Source of the DNA: Allolobophora icterica
Taxonomy: Eukaryota; Annelida; Clitellata; Crassiclitellata; Lumbricidae
DNA: 64,000 bases
Reading direction: 5' to 3'
NCBI GenBank assembly: GCA_963556255.1
Contig: OY744607.1
Span: 37,950,722 to 38,014,721, forward strand
Shown: one piece after another, positions 20,784 to 31,800 of the stretch
Numbering within the stretch: position 1 is the stretch's first letter
Layout: the number at the start of each line of letters is the position of its first letter
The notes under the pieces: model-generated
What the model was told of the DNA's origin: nothing
Seen by the model: the letters and a program-made list of their open reading frames with translations, nothing else
Database searches by the model: none
Position numbers and translations under genes: made by a program

Positions 20784-23700
20784 ATGTCTTACGTTAGAGA
20801 TTGCGCTGCCAATCCACTTGGCATAATCGATCAGTTATTTGGTATGTATGACTTGGATTACGATTGATGATGAGTGCTTTATGCCATCTGGGGATGAGAT
20901 GAGGTGGTTTTGCCGTTGCCTTCCTCACAGACAATTGTAGGTGAGCAGTTTGTCTAAGGTCGCTACGCAGTGGCTTGAACATGCGACCCTCCGGTTACAA
21001 GGCACAAAACATACCGTTATACCACGGCGTCCCATTACGATTGGCTTTATTCCTGTAATCATAATGTAGCGGTTTCTACAGTGCCCACAAAATTAAGCGA
21101 AGCCGTGGGAATTGTCATGTAAAAACAGATTCGGTAGAATCTGGCCGTTTCGGATTCGCCGCAGCTTCTCTATATACAGATTTGCCAAGTTTAGGTCTAA
21201 CCATATATGGGATCATCGGTTCCATACGACCCTCGTATTGACTGGTCGTGTACAGTGTTCCCATACAACCCTTGTATGGACATGCTGGTCGTTTACAGAG
21301 TCACGCCACATGCCACAGATACAAATTCATCAGAATTGGCTGCCAGCAACAGATTTGCTGAATTCCTGAAAATTATGAAAGATATTGTGTGCTGACATGC
21401 CCATAACGATGTTTTTGTATGACCCAAATGATTAATATAGGGGTGTTGTATGGCAATGTCAGTCCCATACTGCTCTCATATGGGAGACATGAGCACTGGT
21501 AGTAGGGGTCAGCCGGAAATCGCCTTGGACATTTGCCTCAGCCGAATATCCCGTTTTTCTGCACTATTCGGAAGTATTCGCCTCGGCAAATACTGTACAC
21601 GCAAATAGTTGCTTGTCTGCCTCACAAGCCAGAATTTGTAGGCTCATAATATCAGCTTTGAGCTTCATCTAGCATTCTAGCATATTCATTTTGAAGAAGA
21701 AAAGTACAAAAAACACCTTGAATACCAGAAGTCCACAACGAAAGTCAAGTCCATTTCACTGATTATTTATTTCTAAAATTCAAAATGTATTAGTCAGTTA
21801 TTACAAGTACAGAAATTTATTTAGATAGTTTTTCATTACATGAATGTGAAGCTTTGCATACAGAACAAATGGTACTCGGTTCGTACCCGGATCCGTCAAA
21901 TAGTACATCCAAATACTCGGATTCGGTACTCGGTGGAAAATGTCTACCCGGCTGACCCCTAACTGGTAGTAGTCCCCGGAGTCAGTCACTGAGAAATTAC
22001 CGACTGAGTTACTGAGTTAGCGATGGTCTTAACGACTTAGTCGACTGGCTGTAGAGGTTGAAACCAATCTATTTCAACGTGACGTTTTCTTGTATGAACA
22101 GACACCTTTTCGATTTAATCGATTTAGGTGAAATCGATGCATACAGTGTAACAGACACCGCTCAGGCAGCTAGTAAGTAAAGAACTGGTGATCTGACATC
22201 GACTGATTGTTAGACAGTTAGTCTGTTAAACTGTGACTCATAATACTTATATAAGCAAGTATAGGCTCCTCTCCTACTGCTGATTTGTTGGTCAAATTGA
22301 AATTCTGGAACCACAGTTAAGACAACGAGCCAAGTATTAAGTGAGTGACGTCACTAGGAGTTGGTAGTTTAGGGACTTGTTTCAACTTGCGGGCTTAAAG
22401 ACAGCGAATGGCGGCAGTTCCATGGACTAGCTGGTAGGCTGTTTTTGTAGAGTTTCAGGAATAGGACAAATCTGTATTTCAAAATCTGTTGCTGGCTACT
22501 GTTTCTGTGGAAAATGTTTGATTTTTGCAATTGTAAGCAACCAGCGATCCCCATATGAGGGTTGCATGGGACCAGTTTGCCATATGGCACCCATATAAGT
22601 TCCATATGGGTCATATAAACTGTTATGCACTATTTGTTGCTGTAGCATTTTCAGGAACTGGACGAATCTGTTGCTGGCTGCCGATTCTGACAAATGTATC
22701 ATTTTATCTGTTGCATGTCATAACAGTCAGATGTTGGTGAATATGTAAATAAGAGAAAATCTGTTGGCTGGATGGTGTCAAAAGACACTTCTCAAGTGCC
22801 AATATTGATCTGATCACAGCTTGATTGATGCCTTGTGCATTATGTGCTAGTGCTATAGCAGTTGTAATAATAAAGGATATTTATATAGCACCTTGTGATG
22901 CTATCATCGTCTTAAGAGCACAGAGACCATCAGTAGAAATATGCTTAGCAATTACAAGCTATTAGAAAATTGTGAAATTTGAGTTGTTTATTGCAGAAGA
23001 AAGTGAGAATGAAGTCACCTGTGAAACTGTCCGAGACTATTTCTCAAAGTTGCTTGAAGACAGGGAATCCCTAATAAAGGTAGTCTGAGTGTGTTATGGG
23101 TGTGGTGTAAATTAAGTTTTTTTGTGATTTTGATTAAATTTGGCTGTTGAATGATAGATTTTCTTCAGTTACTTGAGATGGGTGAAGTTGTGGTCTGACA
23201 CACGGAATGTGTCGTCATGAAACAGAGGGCAGGGAAATGGGATGAGGTTGTGTTGGATGGAGAGAAGAAAGAGGGCGGCATTGATATCGGTAACAGATGT
23301 ATGGTAGATAACACTCGGTGCAAGGGTTTTCAAAGAGACAGACACTGTCAGACAGACAGAGACATACTGGGTCAGGTCAATTCATAGAAAACTGGATAGA
23401 CCTGTATGTTGAATATGAATTTTCTCTTCGGCTAAATCTTTGGTGCCTTTGGACATGGAATCTCATCGTGTGATCCATCATTGAAATTTAACGCACAGAG
23501 CCGCAGATGACTAAAATATGTCTTTAAACAACTTATTTTGTCCCCTATTTTGCCGCCTCTTGGACAGTGCTGCCCGAGGCAGTCGCACCACTTTTCACTA
23601 CCCCAATTACATCATTTCTTCAGTTACTTGAAATGGGTGAAATTGTGGTCTGACACACGGAATGTGTGTTTGTCTTTTGACCAGATTTTGAACCTAGGCA

Positions 23701-25797
23701 TAGCTGTTTCCTTAAATCTGTGGCTTTTTCTGTCACGTTTTAGATTCCTTCACTGAATGATGTTGCTTCTCACGATCTTCAGAGTGGCTGCCTTGTCCGT
23801 TTTCGATGTATGATACAGGATATGTTTGATCCAGAATTCTTTCTTAGCAGATTTACAATCCAGCAGAAAGTAAATGGAGACAGACGAGTGTGCTGTGGAC
23901 TGTTCCGAGATATCATCTCTTCGGAGGTATTTTCAGCTGTTCTTAACCTGTATATGTGTGTAAATGTATGAATGTATTGTATTATGGATCTAAGCCAGTG
24001 TTTACCAAAGTGGGTTATGCAGAACCCTAGGGTTCCATGAGGTGAAGACAAGGGTTCCGTGATGCAGTTGGATACATGTTGTTTGAATGTGTTGGTATAG
24101 ACCCCTATTATAAATCAGACTCCGAGGTGTAGACAAAGGTTCCGTGGAGAAATTTCATTTAAAACAATTTCTAATCTGATTTTTATCGATTAAAACTGTA
24201 CATACCACGATCGCTGTTTAAAATATTGTACCAGCTTATGTTGTATTTAGGTCGGGGTTCCGTAAACAAAATTTTCAAGTCAGAAGGGTTCCATAGCCCA
24301 AAAAAATTTGGGAATCAGTGATCTAAGCACTATGTAGTGCCTTTTAAGAAACCTTGAAAGTGTTTCATGCCAGTGTAACTGACTTTAAAGCTTTTGAACA
24401 CTGGACACCCCTTTTTGCCAACATCCATTATGGATGACCCCTATCTGTTTAGACCTTTAGATATATTTGATTAAATTTTGCCTATTTTTGTCTAAACCCA
24501 GAGTGTTCTTTTTCTTTGCTTGTGACAGAATGAAGAAGAAATTGACTTTGATGCACCAGGTAATAAAACTCTGGATCGACAGATTCTGTACTGCATTCCA
24601 ATCCATGGAGAAAATGTTTGGGCAAAAGAAATATCCTTTTTCGTGATTCAGTCAGTTTCATGATTCATTACGTGTATACACAGATTTCATCTGTCTACGG
24701 CTAGATGGTTTGAAAGTATTGATGTCTGGCATTTGGTATAATCCTATTTTGAAGCTTGTATATTGCTGTTATATACACAGAACAGTTTAGTTGAATATTT
24801 CAGTTAAAACGTGTGCTTTAAGAGACTTTAAATCCTTGTAATATACTAACTTTCCTTGTAATTTAGTTACCTTAGCTTGTTGTGTAATGCAGTAGCTTTT
24901 GCTTATAGCTACCTTTGCTTGTAATGTAGTTGGAAGCTTGTGTAGTACCTAACTGCACATTTTAGGACCATAAAAGTAAACATTTAGATTTGGGTCAAGA
25001 TTCTGCTGTGGGTTTTATGACTTCCTTGACCAGTCATTTTAACGCTTATTCTAAAATGTATCCAAAGGAGTTGACAGCATCCTCGGCTGCTTCAGTGAGC
25101 CGACCAAAGAGAAGTCTTGGTGAGGGCGATGATGTTGGATGTGAGACGTCAGTGACACGATCTGATCAAGAGACTATGGACACAGAAGATGCCTCAGAAA
25201 GCAGCACGAAACGTTCCAAATGCTCATCATCTGATGGTAAGTTAGTTATTCAGTTTTTGAGACCACCGAGAAAATTGTCATGAGTTTAAATTAATTAAGG
25301 AGAATATTAAGGACTAATTTCAAGGAGAAATTAATTGGATTTTAGGCACAAGTATGAAGGAACACACAACAGTGTTTAAAAACAGCTGTGTTTGACTTAT
25401 TTCTGTCAGGAGTACATCTAAGGTGCTCTTTGGGGTATTATATAATTGCTTACTTTACAGTGCATTAACTGATTTATTCTAACCTATTACACTCCTAGAT
25501 CTTTCTCTGCCTTTTATATGCTTAGAATGCGTATTTCCATAAGCATTCTAAACTGTTGTGTGGTCTTGCATTTTCAGATTGGGAGCACTTCAGAAGAGTT
25601 TCTGACTAAACAAATTTATGATTACAGTTACAATTGCTGGTATATTTATTCATTGTGGAAATTATGCATAACTGAAAATGATATTTCTGTTTTTTTCTAG
25701 TGAACACCACCATCAAATCATCAGTACTAGACAAACATATGCCCGTGTCATCGGAGCAAGGGACTGCCTGCATTTTGAAGGTATTTCACAGGAATCT

Positions 25798-25862
<65 letters not shown>

Positions 25863-28800
25863 ATTATGTTTGTATACTTACACACTCGCTGTAACATACA
25901 TTGATATAACGCGAATTCGGTTACAATGCGGTCGCAACTATGGATCCCAAAGTTTAATTAATGCATATGTGTAATCAATGGAACAAAATATTCCTCACAT
26001 ATAGTCTCTGTGTGCTGATCTATTTTCATAATTTGCCAAGGTGATAGTTGGTGAAATGGCCATGTAGTGTACTGAGTTAGCTTCTACAGCACGTTGACAT
26101 CGTATCTGTAAATGATTTTTGCTAGTAGAGAACTCTCCCAAGAGACTCAGTCTATCACCATCGCTGTTAGCGTAGCGCTGTTAGCGTAGCTGTTTCGCCA
26201 AAATAATTTTTATATATATACACTGCCATGGAACCAGAGCATAGCCAAATTGGATGATGTTATTGCCATGGATGACTGATCTTTTTTCTCTCTTTTGCAC
26301 TGACATTTTTGGGATTTTTTACCCATGGAATCTTTATGTTTTCATTTAAGGTTTGTGTTGCCTTGTTTTGTTGGCGTTTAGGTTTACGATCTTTCACATG
26401 AACTGAAGCTTAATGATATGATCGAGGTTATTGGAGTTCTTTCTGTTGATCCTGCTTTGGCGTTCATCAATGAACGACGGTCAGTTACTGGTTCTGACAA
26501 TTATTGTTATTATTAGGTATTAATTATGCTTATATTTGTGAAATGAGATATGAGAAAGAGAAAGAAATGAGAAAGAAATAACACACGAAGCCAGCTATAG
26601 TGAATTCCATGGACCAATGTGTGAAAAACATGGAAACCACAAGTCTTTCCTTTGTAGGAGGAGACAAAAAGTTGGAGAGTAGAAGCCCATCTTTGGTTTG
26701 TCATGGTAGGATTGAAGTCGCTGATTAGAAAATAGCTTATCAATCTGTCACTTTCTTTGTTCCACAAGTGCTTGAAGTCTGTTCTGTTTGATGTTTTGTG
26801 CTCCTTGCTTGGTCAGGAGCGCTGGTGATGAGTTTTTCTTGAAGTTACGCTTTACAAGTTTTCACTTACCGTATTTTGCAGAATATTTGTCAGTCCATTG
26901 TATGAGCCACAGCCACGAAAAAAATGGCACCATTTTTGTGAGATCAATACGTGGGTCGCACTGGCAGGCAGATACAGTGCGCCCATACACACAGTCAAAC
27001 ATGTGTAAGCTCGTGTTGTCGACAGCCGTAAATATATGGCCGTCATTAGTAAATACTTGCTAAAGAACCTTTTGTTAAGTTGAATTATTTGCACTTTTGA
27101 AATACTGTTTTTTTCAACATTTGGTGTTTGTTGTGGTATTATGGTAGTTTTAGTTATTTTGAAATTAAAGATTAAAACCTTTGCTGTTTGTTATGGTAAG
27201 TACTCAGTTCTATACCTGAAGTAGCTGAAAGGATCCAAGGACAATATATTGACTGATTGAGCTGCAGTTAGATATTCAACACATTAATCAGTTCAGCACC
27301 TTTATTTAAGACGCTACCTGTGACTCTTGTGAAAAAAACGGCGACTTATAGTCCGAAAAATATGGTATGTTATGTTATGAAGTCATTGACCTGTATACAA
27401 GGACAGCAACTGTATGCTGGACTTGAGCCAGAAAAGAAAACCTGTGTTATTTTGAAGACATTAAAAATCATTAAAATTGGACATAAAAAATTAAAAGTGA
27501 AGAAGCTCTTAATAGAAACTTTGTAGTATCCACCACTATGGTAAGTAATTAAGTATATTCTTTTATTGTACCAGTTGCACATGCACCCGCACTCTGGTGT
27601 ACATGCATCGATGATTAATGCCTACTGCCTGGTTAATTTTGAGTTCTCCCTTTGATGCATATTGATGTGAACTTGATTGTGTGTAAAATTTGTCAGCTTT
27701 TGGTGATCAATAGTGACCTCTCCTACTACTAGTATTACTACTATTACTAAGAAAAGCCATATCGACTTTTCACTGTTGATGATATTTTCCGTGATTGTGA
27801 ATCTCAGAATTTTGGTTGATGTGTTTGATCTGAGTTGGTGAATTTAGTCTGCATTATTGTATTTTGTTTTTGTCATTGCTTTGTGCTGTTTTTAGGGAAG
27901 AGTCATCACTTCTGTCTGCTGAGCCTATGATGGACTTTGCTGAAGAGCAGGAAGCAAGAAATCCTCCTCCTTCTTTGGTTCCCCGTATTCATGCTATTCT
28001 TGTAAATCACTTGAGCCACAACAATCCGCACCTTCCGCCGAATGTAGCAGCTGATGACGATAGTATGTATATAATTTGAGAGTATTATGGAAATATGCCA
28101 TAAGTTAATTAGTGATAATGGTAATTAGTGATGTTCCTGATTTCTTGCTGTTGTTTACTTCTGCTGATGTTCTGAATTTCATCGGAAGAAGTCTGATTTT
28201 CCAGAGATTTTCATGTTTGTATGTATGAAAAGGTTTAAATTTTTTTTAAATATATTTATAATGAAATTGAGGCTTAAAATATAAAAAAAATAAATGACTT
28301 GTAACAGAATTGAAAAGAATGGCTTTGTTGTGAAATTAATAACTTTTACTTTGCACTTGTTTTTTTTAGCTGAAGCGGCTTCCGAAGCTGTTCGAGAGAA
28401 GCTGCTTGCCATTTTGGAGCAGATGCTACTTGGAGATCGTCTAGCAGCTGAATATCTGCTCTGCCATCTTATCTCGACTGTGTATGACGTCTGAATTAGT
28501 GATTCCACCTTTCAGAACAATCAGTCAAAATGTCTGCACTCTCATCTGCTCTAACATCTCGTTTCTGTGCTTCATTATTCTGTAAATTAGGGCTATTTTA
28601 CATCTCTAGATACTTCTTGAAAATTGTTACAGCATGTCCTATTTTCCCTACTTTTCATTTAGATTGCTTTCAAATGTACTGTTTCTAAATTTGAAAAAAC
28701 TGTGTATTGTAAATCTTCAATGTAAAAGTATTTTAAATCCAATTCAATTTCTACACTATGCCACTAGGAACTATTGTTTTTAGTGATTTATTTTAATTTT

Positions 28801-31800
28801 AGCTAATCAGTTTGCTTGTTAGCACTGATAAATGAAATTTTGACATTTGTTTTAAAAGTCTAGATCATCCTTAAACAAAATTGAAATTCTGTCTCAATTT
28901 GATTCTCCTGTGAATATTGTCATCAGGTACAGAAGGCAAGATGTTGTGGCGCTGGGCAAGTTTTCCTTAAATTTGAGCAATTGTCCAAATGACTCACTTT
29001 TCATCGCACAGATCTACAAAGTCATCTCACTTCTGGTTGCCAAGGCAAGTTTGATTTTCATATTTCTTGCTTTATGGCAGAGTACCGAGTAGCAGACATA
29101 TCTTTGATTTATTCCTCTAGTTAAATATGATACTGGTTTGTGGACTATTTATTTAATTGCCAAGCAAGCAGTAAGCTGTGTGTGTGGGCAAGGGAAGATG
29201 TATTCTATTGCTGTCTCAAATTTAATACTGTGAGCTACTGACTTAGGGTAAATAGCTATTGGGATTAAGTGACAAATCATATGGCTTGACAGGTGACTGT
29301 CATTTCTAAATGATGCCCTGGGATCTGAGGATAGAAGATATTTGGTTAATAAGGCAGAGGCTGAAGAAATATGTGACTGGACAGAGTTGAATGCAAAAGT
29401 CTATATAATATACAGCCAAAGGAGATAACTAAAAAGTTGAGTAAAACAGAAAAACACAGTTACAATATGTTGAAGAAGCAAAACATGTCATAAGCCAGTT
29501 TGCAATTCTGCAGAAAGATTGCTCAACATTGCACCAAGCTTCTGAAGAGCTTTCGTTGAAGGTAAAGAAAAGAAGTTGGGTGATTTTGAAAAGTCTAATG
29601 AAGAAGCAAAAAATGACTTGACCAGAGTTGGCTTTGGTGTGCAAAATATTGGTTAGAAGTAGTCCTCCAGAAAGGTGTCAGCAAATTAAGAAACGAATAC
29701 ACTTAGAGGCAATTCATGTAAAATACGATTGGTTGCAATCTAGCTCTTGACTGCTTTCTGTTGTCTGTGTGTAGAAAATTTAATGTTTTGACCTAACAAG
29801 ACCTGCTAGCATTTACCTGTGCCTTTTGTTTTCAGTCACATCTGCTGTCACTGACCCTCTCCAACATAAATACACTGAACTTTGTTCCGCGTAAAGACTA
29901 CAAACTGAATCGTCTTCAGATGGGAATATTGCAGATGTGTGCACGGACTCACTTGGTCGTTGATGAGACAGCACTGGAACCTGGTCATCTGGATGCCAGT
30001 GGTCAGTTCTTTGCTACATTTTAGACTAGAAGCCGATTATAATGCTGTCTTTGGGAACCATATCAGGAACCATCTTATAACAATGTCTACTTATAGCAAG
30101 TTTACTTTCTGTAGGGGAATTTATTTGGGATCCGCATACCCAACTGCATTCTATCGGAATTCATGTTATAACGAAGGGTGTTGTAACAGGTTTTCGGTGT
30201 AGTTAAGGAGCTCTAAAGATTCTTGTTATGTAAGAGCTATGGATTATGCAACTGAAGGAGATGAGGAGCTAAATGCACTGATCTGACACATCAAATTTTC
30301 TTGTTATCTGTATCCTGGCAGGAAACATGAACACTCAAGTGTTAATGCATGGACTTAAGATGCATTTGCACTGACTGGCTTACTGACTGGCAGAGTAATG
30401 CACGGTTAGTCACTGTAGGAGTAAGCGGTACACTGGAAATGAGGCTTTATACAATACAACTGTATTTGAAATTGCCCTCCTGTAGTCGTGTGCTCGCTGC
30501 ATTACAGGCTGAGCGCTCTAACCAGTTGGCCACCATGCCTTTGCCACACCTGTTAGGTGACCATTTCTAAAAATTTGTTGCTTTATGGTTTTTTATAATT
30601 TGCCTGATGGATGAATGAACATGGATAATTTAATTAATAACAACGGTAATAAGAATAATTGAGGGTATGTGAAAATTTTATTTTGCTGTGATTTGAGAAT
30701 GATGTTTTCTGTGTCATTGTTTAGGGGTGAACAATATGACAGCTCTTGGCAACGTGATTACGTGGCAGAGACTTGATTATGACTTCGATTTCCATAAACA
30801 AGCCTTTCCAACAGATGTTGTGGCTTTGATGCTCTCAGAGGGAAAATCAATGCTGACAGTGAGTCAACTGTATTTCATTCATCCCGTATGTATATACCAA
30901 AGACATTTAAAACATTTGAGAACTTACTTGAAAGTGTATGTTTGTTTGTTTGTGTGTCTGTTTTGTATGCATGCATGATCTACTCACTTGATAAAGCACC
31001 TTTTATGCAGGGCCTAATAATAATAATAACACGGACAATTTCTAGAGCGCCATAACGCGACCATGCTGCTACAAGGGCACTGAAATAACACGTTTCCTGA
31101 CACAAAGTGTGCAACTGACTTGTGTGCGATGTGTAGTATGAATTGAGAGATTAGCTCAAGTCAACTATACACGATTTCATTCCAATGCCTGAAATTTTCT
31201 TACCAGTTGTAGTTGTAGTACAGTTTGACATTTGAGGAAGAGTGTGCATTTGACATTTTTAAGTTTTAGGCACTGCTTTTACTGTAAGAATTTGGCTTTC
31301 TAACTGGTCTAAGCAGTGCACCTTAAAGTTGAAATTTATGCTGAGCAGGGTCAAATTAAATAGTACATAAATGCAGGAGAATTATATTTACCATTTTGTA
31401 GAAGACTGGGAGTTCAGTTAGGGCAGTTTGATATCTCATTGACTTGAGAGTTCCTTTTTAACTTATCTACAGGCATTTTAATGTGTATATTTTGAACATT
31501 TTTGTGTCTGTATAGTTTACTTTTGTGAGGCCAATAGTAATTCTTGTCTTTCAGTGCGACTGTCACATTCCAATCGAGGGGCAGAGTTCCAGCAGCCGGC
31601 GAGACGAACTCTTCAACGGCATATTTGCTTATTTAACGCCAGCGTTACTAGAACAGATACGAACCTACCTGGGAAAAGCACAACTATCCGCATACAACGT
31701 CAGCACTGACATGCAGAAGGTAAAGTCACCTTACTAACTGAATTGAAACTTGGTCACACCAGCAGTACTTGACCAAAAGTGTCACATCGTAAGGTTAAAT

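Noticed and set aside
24966..24981. Classical AT-AC termini ending at 24981 (gtaaac|at)
   Set aside because: Splicing there would put an in-frame stop in the next codon. Only the AG at 24965 or the AC at 24968 keep the frame.
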